A stretch of DNA of 64,000 nucleotides from Ktedonobacter sp. SOSP1-85 (lineage in GTDB: Bacteria; Chloroflexota; Ktedonobacteria; Ktedonobacterales; Ktedonobacteraceae). The notes beneath the pieces were generated by a model, which was not told where the DNA came from, made no database searches, and was given only the letters and a program-made list of their open reading frames with translations. The position numbers and the translations under genes were made by a program. The stretch covers positions 1,984,001-2,048,000 of the forward strand of contig NZ_BNJI01000002.1 in the NCBI RefSeq assembly GCF_016587415.1, written 5' to 3'. Shown piece by piece: positions 53,240 to 62,507 of the stretch. Positions within the stretch are counted from its first letter, which is position 1, and each line of letters starts with the position of its first letter.

Positions 53240-54022
53240 ATGCTCACAGAAAACCAAGTTACGTCAAACGCTAAGATCGCGATCGTCACCGGCGGTAGCC
53301 GCGGCATTGGCCGCAGTACCGTTGAGAGCCTTGCAAGACGCGGCGTCAATATAATCTTCACCTATCACAGCCATGTCGCGGACGCGGAGGCAGTCGTTGC
53401 TGCGGTGAAGGATGCAGGGGCGGAAGCCCTTGCGTTGCAACTGGATGCTGGCAACATCGCTTCGTTCGATGCCTTTGTCGAGAGCGTGAAAGACGCTCTC
53501 GCTCAGCTTGGAGCCGAGCGTTTCGACTTTCTGGTCAACAACGCTGGAAACAATCACCGCAACATGCCGTTAGAGACGACTACCGAGGAAGAACTGGACA
53601 GTATCTACAGTGTCCATTTCAAAGGCGTCTTCTTCCTGACACAGAAGCTTCTTCCTCTCATCAATGACTGGGGACGTATCGTCAACATATCCACGGCCCG
53701 GACTCGCATAAGTGGGCCCAGAGGCGCCGCCTATGCGTCGATGAAGGGAGCTCTTGAGGTGCTGTCCAGGCATATGGCGTCAGAGTTGGCACCTCGCAGG
53801 ATTGCCGTCAATGTTGTTGCGCCGGGTGCCGTTGCTACCGATTTCAGCGGAGGCATCGTCCGCGACAATCCTGCCGTGAACAAAATGGTGGCCGAAGCGA
53901 CGGCACTGGGCCGGGCAGGTGTTCCCAACGACATCGGTCCAATGATTGCCTCGCTGCTCTCCGAAGAAAACCGTTGGGTCAATGCGCAGCGCATCGAGGT
54001 TGCGGGAGGTGTGGCAATTTAG
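53240..54022 (+). CDS. SDR-family oxidoreductase
   Basis: The 260-residue short-chain dehydrogenase has the nucleotide loop TGGSRGIGRSTVE, FLVNNAGNNHRN, the catalytic region IVNISTARTRISGPRGAAYA with YASMK, and a C-terminal NAQRIEVAGGV. It starts at 53240 (ccggag, before AAAAAATG); an in-frame ATG 13 codons upstream is less likely. It reduces or oxidises a small carbonyl/alcohol with NAD(P)H, and is probably regulated by the divergent HTH protein. The stop codon lies directly at the edge of a hairpin repeat element. Confidence 0.88.
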   Translation: MLTENQVTSNAKIAIVTGGSRGIGRSTVESLARRGVNIIFTYHSHVADAEAVVAAVKDAGAEALALQLDAGNIASFDAFVESVKDALAQLGAERFDFLVNNAGNNHRNMPLETTTEEELDSIYSVHFKGVFFLTQKLLPLINDWGRIVNISTARTRISGPRGAAYASMKGALEVLSRHMASELAPRRIAVNVVAPGAVATDFSGGIVRDNPAVNKMVAEATALGRAGVPNDIGPMIASLLSEENRWVNAQRIEVAGGVAI

Positions 54023-54210
54023 CCATCCGTATGGAACCTCGCCACGACTTATTGGACAGAGACCTGTTGGATCTGTTAGATCAAAACAGCTTTTTCAAAT
54101 TGCCCAACCCGCTCTCCAGGCCGATAGGCTGATGCCAAAACCCGATTTTTGATCTAATGATCAGGACAGGTCTCTGTCCATAAGGTCATGGCGAGGTTTC
54201 TCCGTATAGA
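54023..54210. repeat. ~190-bp imperfect inverted-repeat (MITE-like) hairpin
   Basis: The left arm (54023-54086) and right arm (54147-54210) match as reverse complements over ~64 bp with some mismatches, with a perfect core ggacagagacctgt/acaggtctctgtcc. It contains no gene, starts immediately after the SDR stop codon, and is separate from the tnpB element that follows. Confidence 0.7.
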
Positions 54211-54493
54211 CATCGGGGATCGCTTGATCCTCAGCCAACTTGTGCAATCAAGCACCAGTTCCTCCTTTTTCTGGACGAGTACCCACTCCGATCCCTGTTC
54301 TGCCCAGCGTGTAACATTGCGTACTGGCCGCGACTTGCGCGGGGGATGTGGCACAATGGCAAGACCTATGAAATTCACCGAACACGCCGCAGGATGCCCC
54401 TGCCCTTTCAGGCATGGGGAGGAATGCGGCGTTCCTTTGTCGGTGGCTTGGGTGGAATACGCCGTAGGCATGCTTTCACCTGCTTATGTATTA

Positions 54494-54523
54494 TTGACAG
54501 TCAGATGAAAACAATGGTATAAT
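54494..54523 (+). promoter_or_regulatory. tnpB promoter, copy 2
   Basis: TTGACA, 18 bp, TATAAT, with the ATG 8 bp downstream, giving an almost leaderless mRNA, as in copy 1. Confidence 0.75.
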
Positions 54524-54530
54524 TTAGAGC

Positions 54531-55844
54531 ATGAAAACGGTATTAACAGCGAAACTCAAATTGAATACAACGCCCGAGCAATTCAAGGCATTACGTACAA
54601 CGCAACTGGCGTATCGTGATTCACTCAACTATGTGAGCCAGTACGCCTTTGCGAATGGCAAATTGAGTAATGCTCTTCGTTTGCAAGATGCCACCTACGA
54701 AGAGATCCGTCTCCGTTTTCATCTGCCTTCGCAAATGGCCTGTTCTGTTCCTCGCCAAGTTGGAGCCTCGTATAAAGCCCTCTGGACAAAGGTGAAGCAC
54801 AATGCTGCTCATCGTAAGGCAGGTCTCACCAAGAAACGGTATAAAGGGCTTGATCAGGCTCCTACGTTTCTCTCTCCCACGTTGACCTACCAGTATAAGA
54901 AAGACTACACGTTCAAGAAAGAGCAGCACGTGAGTCTTCTCACGCTCGATGGACGTATCGTTGTGCCCTATACTGGCTACAATAAGCATGTGGCATTGAT
55001 CCAGCGTGGTACGGAGATTGGCGCATCGAAACTCTGGTATGACAAAGCCAGGAAGCAATTTTACCTCCTTGTCTCCCTGCAAGTGGAGATGGCTGATCCT
55101 ACCCCCGAAACACACAAGCAAGTCGTTGGCGTGGATGTGGGGATGCGATACCTTGCCGTCACGGCGACAATGCAAGGCAATTGCACCTTCCATGCTGACA
55201 TCTCTACGGTTGCCAAATCACACCACTCTGCACGACTGAGAAAGCGTCTGCAAAAGAAAGGCACTCGTTCTGCAACGAGAAGGCTCGTTGCCATCAGTGG
55301 ACGAGAGAGACGGTTGAAAGCAAACGCCAATCATGTCGTGAGTAAACGGATTGTGAAGCAATATCCTCAAAGCTTGATTGGACTGGAGCATCTGACAGAC
55401 ATTCGCGAGCAGACCAAACGACGGAAAGGCAAGCGAGCCAGTGCAAAACAGCGCAAAGCCAATCGTGCCTTTTCCAAATGGTCCTTTGCAGAGTTGCACA
55501 GTATGATCGCTTATAAAGCGCTCTTGCATCGAAGTATGGCGATCAAGGTGGATGCCAACTATACCTCGCAGGCCTGCCCCAAATGTGGGCATACCTGCAA
55601 AGAGAATCGTCCTCACAAGGGCTTGCTCTTTGTCTGTCAGAATTGTCAGTACACGCTCCATGCCGATCTGGTTGGCGCAAGAAACATTGCGATGCGAACG
55701 CTTCTTATCCGGCAAGACTGGATAGGAACGGGCCTCTTGTCAGTACGCCCTGATGTGTCGGACGATGAAGCCAAAGCAGCACGCCTGAAAAGGTATGCTG
55801 AATTGCGGTGGAGTTCAGACACAACTCCAAGCCCTCGGCTTTAG
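54531..55844 (+). CDS. tnpB: TnpB, IS200/IS605-type RNA-guided nuclease
   Basis: This 437-residue paralogue of the 33151-34464 product has the same RuvC residues (VGVDVGMRYLAVTA, LIGLEHLTDIRE, HADLVGARNI) and zinc ribbon (CPKCGHTC...CQNC). Scattered substitutions between the two copies show that they diverged by independent mutation. Its stop codon overlaps the stop codon of the convergent DUF4132-like gene by 4 bp. Confidence 0.9.
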   Translation: MKTVLTAKLKLNTTPEQFKALRTTQLAYRDSLNYVSQYAFANGKLSNALRLQDATYEEIRLRFHLPSQMACSVPRQVGASYKALWTKVKHNAAHRKAGLTKKRYKGLDQAPTFLSPTLTYQYKKDYTFKKEQHVSLLTLDGRIVVPYTGYNKHVALIQRGTEIGASKLWYDKARKQFYLLVSLQVEMADPTPETHKQVVGVDVGMRYLAVTATMQGNCTFHADISTVAKSHHSARLRKRLQKKGTRSATRRLVAISGRERRLKANANHVVSKRIVKQYPQSLIGLEHLTDIREQTKRRKGKRASAKQRKANRAFSKWSFAELHSMIAYKALLHRSMAIKVDANYTSQACPKCGHTCKENRPHKGLLFVCQNCQYTLHADLVGARNIAMRTLLIRQDWIGTGLLSVRPDVSDDEAKAARLKRYAELRWSSDTTPSPRL

Positions 55845-58800
55845 CCGTAGGGTACTGACAAAATCTGCTCCAGGATAGTGGGGTCTTTGATTTCGTGGTC
55901 GCGGGCCAGGGTGATGATTTTGGTGATGACTTCTGCTGTTCTTGGATCGCTGTCGGCGAAAGGAAGGAAAATGCGCCCGCGATGCTGGGCATGTACTGGG
56001 ATGATGCAGAGCGCGCCACCTGGCTGACGGTGGACGATGGCGCTGCCGAGGTGGACGCTGTAATGTCCAAGTTTACCAGCGATAAGGGCGTGAGATTCCT
56101 TGAATATAACATTCTCGATGCCGAGCAACGCGCAGGTCTCGCTCGCCAGGGCGCTGCGCATTTCAACGGTCGAGGCGCTGGCCTCTGGATCTACTCCGCC
56201 GCTGTGGGCAACGCTGACCATCAGGTCCAGATCTCGCATGGTTTCGCTGAAGACTCGTGACGGAACACTGCTCAACGCGATGGGTTGATAGCTATCACGC
56301 TGGTGAAAGAAGACATTTCCTACGGTCAGCCCTTCGACTTCATTGGGCGTGAACGCACCGTTGACAAAGGAGACCGTGGCGGTCAGCTTCTCTGCGTGGA
56401 AGGTGCGTCGCACTTCCTCTTCGTAGTCAACAATCCAGCCACGCTGCCCCAACAATGCATGTGCCTGACGTGGCTGTACCTGGTGCCCGTAGTAGCGCTG
56501 GGAGAGCGCGTTATCGTCATAGCGCGTTTCGTTGCTGGTGCAGACATAGAGCTCACGGAAAACCTGTTTGAATGGTTGGGTGCGCGCTACTGTGAAGCAC
56601 TCGCGCTGCCAGGCGTGCCATGTTTGGGCCAGCAACAGGTCGTGTGGGTAGGCTATGCGCAGATCCGCGGCGGTGGGTTCGATCAAGCTGATGTGCCCTG
56701 CGTAGTCGCGTAGGCCGAGTTGTGGTCCGTCTTCGCCCTCAGACCGAAGCGGGTAACCCATAACTGAGCTGTCCGTGTCGCGTATGATGATGAGCTGTTT
56801 CAGCAGGCACGAGAGCACAGGATGAGCCAGCAGATCGAGGAGTTCGCGCACGGTGAAGTGCTCGCCGCGACACATCGACGTTTCCAGGGTGACGCGCATG
56901 CGTGAGAGTTGCTGCTCGATTTCGCGTTTGCGGTCGAGCAGGTGCGCGACCCCCTCGTGCTTTTTCAAGCGTGTGGGCAGGCCTTTGAGCGCCTTGCCTT
57001 TCTTCCCGACCACGCTTAAAGCTGGCTCAGCCGAGACAGGGTTAAGCTTGAGTGTCACTGTGACATCCTCAACCATGACACTCAGCGCGCCGTTGTTCAG
57101 GTCTGTCGTGCTCTGCATCTCCATTGCCCATTGGAGGCGCAGAGGATCGGCGAAGCCTGCTGTGCGCGCCAGGTTCTCCATGCCAATGCGGATGGCGGTT
57201 TCTTCGCTGGCTCTGCGCTGCGCGCCAAATTGCTTGCTTGTGCGCTTGAATTCCTGAAACGCCTGGTAGCGTTGGGCAATTTCCGCCTCGCGTTCGGCTC
57301 GGGCCTCGGGCAGCGGCACGAGCCCCAGCGCGCGTACCGCGTCCTGCTGGCGTTTCTTGAACATGCGTTGTCGCAGAGTCGACGCGTCCACGTTGCCAGT
57401 CATCGTGTCGGCGTAGAGGCGCGCCCGGCCGTGACCGGTGCCATCGGAAGCGTATTTTGCGGCGGCGTAGACCTGTTCCCAGCGCTGCTCGCCGAGGCCG
57501 TGATAACTGGTCTGGAACCAGGTGACATCGACCGCTCCATTGATCAGTTCATCGGCGCTGACCATCGTGCGCTCGGCGACGCGGGCTTGCCACACCTTGC
57601 GGATTTCGTCGTCGACGCTCCAGTTGCTTCCTTTTGTATGCGCGTAGATCCACCAGACGGCCTCGACAAGGTGCGGCCAACCAAGCACGTATTCAATATG
57701 CTGCGCCCATTGGGGCGCGTAGAGCGCGGCTGCGACCAGGCGTTCAGTTATCAGACCCGCCTCGCGTACCTGGTGCGCGAACGCTTCCAGTGTCTCCTCG
57801 GGATCAGGCGCGCTGACGCGCAACAGGTGGCTCCAGGTACCTCCTTTGCTCTGGTTGGCACTGACATAGCCACGCGCGAGCTCGGTGGATTCGAGGAGAG
57901 CCACAAGGCGTGTGAAGGTGGCTGTTCCGTCACTGTAACGTAGCGCCAGAGCGAGCTCGGTTGCCGGGGTGGGCATTTCTCCGCGTCCCAGTTCGATCTC
58001 CAGAATTCGCGTGCGCAGCTTGGCGACGATTGGGCGAAGAACCGGGTATTTTTCCACCTGTACTGGTGACTTGTGTGTTGAGAGTTCGCGCAGATCAGAA
58101 TGACGTGTGTTCGTGGCTGGCCCTCCCAATTGATCCAGGATATCGGCCTCGCTGGCCTCCCCAATGACATGGGCCTCCAGCAACACATCGAGCGATGGTC
58201 TGATCCGCTCCAGACCAGGTGCTGGCTCGTCTAGCCAGTGCAGGAGCTGCCAGCGGCGTTTGACATGTTCCGCCTCCCATTTGGGCCCGTGCCAGGTGTG
58301 ATACTCCTGGAGGAGCGCCAGACCTCCATCCTGGGAGAATTGATGACGAATATATTGCCGTCCCCAATCGGGCCGTTGGGCGTTTGTTTCTTGAGCCACC
58401 AGTTCGGCGACATCAATGTGGGCGAGCGCGGCTTCTGAGGTATCGAGCAGGAAATTCAGGGTCGCGTGTGACATTTCCTGGCGGCGACGCAGCCACACGA
58501 GCAGCCAGCTTATCAACTGGTGATGGCGCAAGTGGAGTGGTTCTTGTCCAGCGGCCTCGTTTTCCTTTGCCAGGAGTGAGACGAACGTTCCTCTCAGGAA
58601 GAAATCCATATACGGCGGCCTGCGATTAGCGTTATCGTCGGTAATCGGCGGTGTTGGAGCAGCCAGGGTTTGGCGCAGGAAGAGAGCAGCTCGGACAAGT
58701 TCCAGTCCATCTTCGTCGCGCATAGAAGCGGGCCGCTCGCGTTCCCACTTGAGCCAGGCCTCAGCTAGCGGGAGATGCTTGCGCTCGTCCTCCGTTGCTT

Positions 58801-60889
58801 CCAGGTTCAAATCAGGTCGAGGCAGGTAGTATGGTGCGATATTGCCCAGGAGCATTTCCTCGTGACCGCGCCCGGTTTTTATCAGTACGGGAATTATGCT
58901 TCGCTCCTCAATCAGCGCATTGAGGGCGTGCAAGCAGGCGCGTGCGGCTGGTGTGTCGATGGTCACGCTTCGCTTGCGCGGTGGAACGACTGGTGTGCGC
59001 TGCTCGGGGTTGATCAGGCCCAGGACATTTTCACGCGTGTACGTTTCTTCCGCGCAACTGGCCGCGAAGATCGTCTCAAGGAGCACGTTCTCCGTGGGGG
59101 TAAGTCTCTCGTTCCCTTCAGCGTAAGCACGGGCTAGAGCTGTCGCTCGCTCAACCTGGCGTTTGTCTGCAATCATCCCGTTGAGGAGATCCAGGCCGGC
59201 CTGGCGTTGTAAGGCGTGCGTTTGCGTTAGCAGTCTGCTGGCGCTGGCCAGCACGGCCTCGTCGTCACCTTTGAGCAACAGTTCGATCAGGCCGCGCCGC
59301 AGTTCGACGCTTTTGCGGGTCAGAAATTGCTCTATCGCGAGTGCGTCGGCTTCATTGAGTGGACGGGTCGCGATTAGCTTCAGCGCCTCGGAACTCACCC
59401 ACTGTGTACGATCTCCGAGCAGCTGGTAGAGCACGTCGCGTACCTGTTCATCCCAGGTGGCTAAGATGACCAGTTTCTTCGCCAGGTGTATGCGATCTCC
59501 AGTGTGCATCGAGGGCACATAGGGGATCAGGCATCTGGGATCGCGATCACCCAGGCAGTTGAGCAGCGTGCTCAAGAGGGTGGCGAAGTCGACCTGGATG
59601 GTGAGCCAGGGCCAGATGCCGCTCTGGATGCTCCGACTTCTGCCTCCCAGGCGTTGCAACAGCGCCTGGACGCACTCAAAGAACTCGCTCTGGCTCTGCT
59701 CATCCATTTTGTTCGTGTCAATATGCGCATACGCATGGAGGGCCACGCGCAGATCGGGATCAGCGAGACAGGGAAAGAGCTTGGCCTGCGCCTCGGGTAG
59801 CCTTAGCAGGTTCAACAGGTGAACCGCAGCCAGACGGCGCTCGGGCATGGCGTCGCCGAGAATGGGCAGGGCTGTCGCGATGGCGTTGCTGGTATCTGTG
59901 AATGCAGTTGCCCACAGGGCCAGGTAGACCTCCTGTGGGTTACCCTGCTCGAGTGCCCTTTTGCGCGTGGCTGGGTCGTCAAGCAATGGCCCCAGTGCGC
60001 TGAGAGTACTGTGGAGATCCGCGGCGTCTGAAACGTCTCTGTCGAAGCCAAACCAGACATCGGCGGCGCGCACTGCCGCGCTAAAACGTAGCAGCCTGTG
60101 CTCGAGGATGAGCGCGATCAGGCGTCGAAACGCCTGGGGATGGGCCTCATCTACCGTCTCCAGAATCACCTGGCGCAAGCCTTCCTCGCGTTGGGCTGCC
60201 AGCAGGAGGTGTTCAACAAACGTCCAGCCGTCCTGGCGCCCAGCGACAAGCAAGCCCGTGGTCACATGCCGCCCCATCCGGCCGATCTCATGCTCGCCGC
60301 GGGCGGAGGCGAGCAGAATTTGAAAGATCTCCTCTCCCTCGTGCCCGCCCGCGTTGATGGCAGCGGCGAAAAGGATCCCGAAGGGCTGGGTATTGTACTG
60401 GGCAAGATACGTTGTCCAGGCGGCAAACCAGGTGAGGTCTTTCGTGCGATAGTTCGCCAGTAGCCAGATAATGCTTCTGAGCCAGGCCACGCGTTTCTCG
60501 CGGTATGCCTGGGGCTGAGCGGGCGCGCGAAAGGCGCGCCGGTAGGTGTCGGCCTGGTATGGTAACTGCCCTATCAGTTGCCACGCCGCTTCCAGGTGGG
60601 TTGCCAGGCGCGGCACTAGCGCGGTAAAGATTGCGTGCTGCTCCTCGGAGCTCAACTCATCCAGGCGCGCGATTTGCTTTTCCCGCTCTTCGAACTGACG
60701 CTGCCTCTCTGTGAAATCATAGCCATGGTTTAGTTCTTTACCCTGCTCGTCGCGGTTGAGCAACGCATAGGCGGGAGTACGCAGGGAAGGCGGTAACTCG
60801 TTTTCAATGGCTGCTAGAGAGAGCTCCAGCCAGTTCTCTGTTTTTTCTGCTTGTAGGCTGGCCTGAACATCTTCGCGTGAAAGGACCAT
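55841..60889 (-). CDS. DUF4132-like HEAT-repeat protein, 3' end from tnpB element
   Basis: This 1682-residue cytoplasmic protein has ~900 N-terminal residues of helical, HEAT-like repeats. The C-terminal third has the DUF4132/DUF7737 features: RWEQVYAAAKYASDGTGHGR, LARTAGFADPLRLQWAMEM, YSVHLGSAIVHRQPGGALCI and HRGRIFLPFADSDPRTAEVI. No signal peptide or nucleotide-binding loop is visible, and function is unknown. It is the second gene of an operon: the site aggagg lies in the last codons of the small upstream gene. The last residues SVPYG and stop come from the tnpB-element end, so the native C-terminus was cut. Confidence 0.8.
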   Translation of the reverse strand: MVLSREDVQASLQAEKTENWLELSLAAIENELPPSLRTPAYALLNRDEQGKELNHGYDFTERQRQFEEREKQIARLDELSSEEQHAIFTALVPRLATHLEAAWQLIGQLPYQADTYRRAFRAPAQPQAYREKRVAWLRSIIWLLANYRTKDLTWFAAWTTYLAQYNTQPFGILFAAAINAGGHEGEEIFQILLASARGEHEIGRMGRHVTTGLLVAGRQDGWTFVEHLLLAAQREEGLRQVILETVDEAHPQAFRRLIALILEHRLLRFSAAVRAADVWFGFDRDVSDAADLHSTLSALGPLLDDPATRKRALEQGNPQEVYLALWATAFTDTSNAIATALPILGDAMPERRLAAVHLLNLLRLPEAQAKLFPCLADPDLRVALHAYAHIDTNKMDEQSQSEFFECVQALLQRLGGRSRSIQSGIWPWLTIQVDFATLLSTLLNCLGDRDPRCLIPYVPSMHTGDRIHLAKKLVILATWDEQVRDVLYQLLGDRTQWVSSEALKLIATRPLNEADALAIEQFLTRKSVELRRGLIELLLKGDDEAVLASASRLLTQTHALQRQAGLDLLNGMIADKRQVERATALARAYAEGNERLTPTENVLLETIFAASCAEETYTRENVLGLINPEQRTPVVPPRKRSVTIDTPAARACLHALNALIEERSIIPVLIKTGRGHEEMLLGNIAPYYLPRPDLNLEATEDERKHLPLAEAWLKWERERPASMRDEDGLELVRAALFLRQTLAAPTPPITDDNANRRPPYMDFFLRGTFVSLLAKENEAAGQEPLHLRHHQLISWLLVWLRRRQEMSHATLNFLLDTSEAALAHIDVAELVAQETNAQRPDWGRQYIRHQFSQDGGLALLQEYHTWHGPKWEAEHVKRRWQLLHWLDEPAPGLERIRPSLDVLLEAHVIGEASEADILDQLGGPATNTRHSDLRELSTHKSPVQVEKYPVLRPIVAKLRTRILEIELGRGEMPTPATELALALRYSDGTATFTRLVALLESTELARGYVSANQSKGGTWSHLLRVSAPDPEETLEAFAHQVREAGLITERLVAAALYAPQWAQHIEYVLGWPHLVEAVWWIYAHTKGSNWSVDDEIRKVWQARVAERTMVSADELINGAVDVTWFQTSYHGLGEQRWEQVYAAAKYASDGTGHGRARLYADTMTGNVDASTLRQRMFKKRQQDAVRALGLVPLPEARAEREAEIAQRYQAFQEFKRTSKQFGAQRRASEETAIRIGMENLARTAGFADPLRLQWAMEMQSTTDLNNGALSVMVEDVTVTLKLNPVSAEPALSVVGKKGKALKGLPTRLKKHEGVAHLLDRKREIEQQLSRMRVTLETSMCRGEHFTVRELLDLLAHPVLSCLLKQLIIIRDTDSSVMGYPLRSEGEDGPQLGLRDYAGHISLIEPTAADLRIAYPHDLLLAQTWHAWQRECFTVARTQPFKQVFRELYVCTSNETRYDDNALSQRYYGHQVQPRQAHALLGQRGWIVDYEEEVRRTFHAEKLTATVSFVNGAFTPNEVEGLTVGNVFFHQRDSYQPIALSSVPSRVFSETMRDLDLMVSVAHSGGVDPEASASTVEMRSALASETCALLGIENVIFKESHALIAGKLGHYSVHLGSAIVHRQPGGALCIIPVHAQHRGRIFLPFADSDPRTAEVITKIITLARDHEIKDPTILEQILSVPYG

Positions 60890-60894
60890 TTCTT

Positions 60895-61362
60895 TTAACC
60901 TCCTACCAGGGCAACAAGACGAATAAAGAGCAGGTAGCTCTCTGGGCGCAGTTGGACCGAGCTATCCAGGTGGCGCTGGGGCTGGCCATCGAGAAAGACC
61001 AGGTAGATGCCATCCTCAAAGGCCTGTAGCGCCACCTGAACTGCCTCATCCTCATTGACCTCAACCGGCACCACTAGCTCTTCTTCCCCTCCCATGCTCA
61101 CCTTGCCTGTTCGGGCGGCGTTGTTGATCTCTTGCGCGCTTAAAACGTGTAGTATACGGCGTTCTTGCTGCCGAAGCCGAAAAGCCTGGGTTTCCGCGCG
61201 TACCAGCGCGGCGATCAAGTCACGCAGCAGAATACCATGCCCAGTATCGGTGGCGGTGCATAGCATATCGGGAGAGAGCGTCACCTGCCAGGGAGCGTCG
61301 AATGGTTGGCGTTTCCCGATCATTCTAGCTTCGACGCGCAGTGTCGTGTTTAACTCATCCAT
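60895..61362 (-). CDS. Small partner protein of the DUF4132-like gene
   Basis: The 155-residue protein has no motif I recognise. Its first half is mixed alpha/beta with a probable helix LLRDLIAALVRAETQAFRLR, and the second half is acidic with strands (ELVVPVEVNEDEAVQVALQA, GIYLVFLDGQPQ). It ends GG-stop, 2 bp before the ATG region of the DUF4132-like gene, whose ribosome site it contains. This suggests coupled translation and a stoichiometric partner. The start at 61362 has only a weak site. Confidence 0.65.
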   Translation of the reverse strand: MDELNTTLRVEARMIGKRQPFDAPWQVTLSPDMLCTATDTGHGILLRDLIAALVRAETQAFRLRQQERRILHVLSAQEINNAARTGKVSMGGEEELVVPVEVNEDEAVQVALQAFEDGIYLVFLDGQPQRHLDSSVQLRPESYLLFIRLVALVGG

Positions 61363-61569
61363 AAGTACTTCTCTACATCGTCAAAATAGCGGTAAATTCC
61401 AGCAGCGTTCATAGTGTTTTGAATGCTGCTGATCAACTTTCATCCACAAGGGAGTATTCTCCTGAAGAGGGCGCAAAGCGGTTATGGATCAAGAAGGTGC
61501 AGCACCCATACTGTGAGGCTTGGGGCAGTAAACACGTGTGTGAACGGGGGCAAAAACTTTTAAGAAGTG

Positions 61570-61599
61570 TTGACACACATGGACAAAGTATGCTAAAAT
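61570..61599 (+). promoter_or_regulatory. Promoter of IS607 tnpA
   Basis: TTGACA at 61570-61575 and an extended -10 TGcTAAAAT (61591-61599) with 18-bp spacing lie 6 bp before the ATG at 61606. Confidence 0.75.
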
Positions 61600-61605
61600 A
61601 TAGAC

Positions 61606-62199
61606 ATGAAGTTAAGCACCTATGCACGACAACAGGGCATTAGCTACAAGACCGCGTGGCGATGGTACAAAGCGGGCATGCTGGATGCCTATCAAACTGA
61701 GACTGGAACCGTCATTGTGCGTGATCCACAAACGGCACAACCTGTCACGGGACGGATCGCCCTGTATGCGCGGGTCTCCTCACTCGATCAAAAAGAGGAT
61801 TTAGCCCGCCAACTTGCACGCTTAAAGGATTACGCGGCGGCCAAAGGCTATCAGGTCTCCAAAGAAGTGACAGAGATTGCCTCGGGACTCAACGACAAAC
61901 GCCCGAAATTGGAAAAACTGCTCGCTGATAGCAGTATCGGAACCATCATTGTTGAGAATCCAGACCGCTTGACCCGCTTCGGTGCTCACTATATCGTCAC
62001 TTTATTGGAGGCACAAGGGCGGCATGTGGAGATGATTTTCCAGACCGATACGGGCGATGAGTTGGTAGACGATTTTGTGTGCGTTCTCACCAGCATGGCG
62101 GCTCGTATCTATGGACGGCGGCAAAGTAAACGGCGTGCTGAAAAAATCAAGCAGTGCGTTGAGCACGTGATGCGAGATGAGGAGCCCGAGGAATGCTAG
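61606..62199 (+). CDS. tnpA: IS607-family serine recombinase (TnpA)
   Basis: The 197-residue protein has an N-terminal MerR-like HTH (MKLSTYARQQGISYKTAWRW) and a serine-recombinase catalytic domain with the active Ser in IALYARVSSLDQKEDLARQL and DRLTRFG. A C-terminal helix rich in Arg/Lys (RRQSKRRAEKIKQ) follows. It moves the element through a phosphoserine link without target duplication. The catalytic residues are intact, although its partner tnpB is a remnant. Confidence 0.9.
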   Translation: MKLSTYARQQGISYKTAWRWYKAGMLDAYQTETGTVIVRDPQTAQPVTGRIALYARVSSLDQKEDLARQLARLKDYAAAKGYQVSKEVTEIASGLNDKRPKLEKLLADSSIGTIIVENPDRLTRFGAHYIVTLLEAQGRHVEMIFQTDTGDELVDDFVCVLTSMAARIYGRRQSKRRAEKIKQCVEHVMRDEEPEEC

Positions 62200-62309
62200 T
62201 CAAGCAGGGCTATCGGGTCGAATGAGACCTCAACGATGCACAAAAAACGCTCGCTGTGAAGCATTGCGGGGCGGCTCGTTGGGCGTACAACTATGGTCTA
62301 CGTCTTTAG
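62193..62309 (+). pseudogene. tnpB: IS607 tnpB remnant
   Basis: It starts 7 bp inside the end of tnpA, as usual for IS607. The frame MLVKQGYRVE-stop-DLNDAQKTLAVKHCGAARWA is the N-terminus of a TnpB, with an in-frame TGA at 62223-62225, and it ends after ~38 codons. All catalytic parts are missing. Confidence 0.7.
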
Positions 62310-62507
62310 CATCTAGTGACGTAGACATGTATACTCAATTTCGGATCATTTTCAGTTTTGATATTAATGTTGATTGCAACCGTCCCTTGGTTAAGCCAGG
62401 CCGCTCAGTTCTTTAGCTTGGCGTCTGTTATATACTATTGAGTGGCAAAGAGCCAGGTGATAGCGTTTTATAGATTCTTGATCTTTATGGATATCAGGAG
62501 GAAAGAG

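Larger units (their letters stand above)
54374..55859 (+). mobile_element. IS200/IS605-type tnpB element, copy 2
   Basis: Almost the same sequence as 33134-34622, in the opposite orientation, with the same left-end hairpin (ccgcaggatg ... ggcgttcc) and right end gccgtagggtactgac. Both copies are preceded by ttcac, which may be the target motif or part of the element. It inserted at the 3' end of the DUF4132-like gene. Confidence 0.8.

Noticed and set aside
57131..57943. 270-residue plus-strand frame within the DUF4132-like gene
   Set aside because: The minus-strand frame is 1682 residues long with conserved motifs; the antisense frame has no domain.
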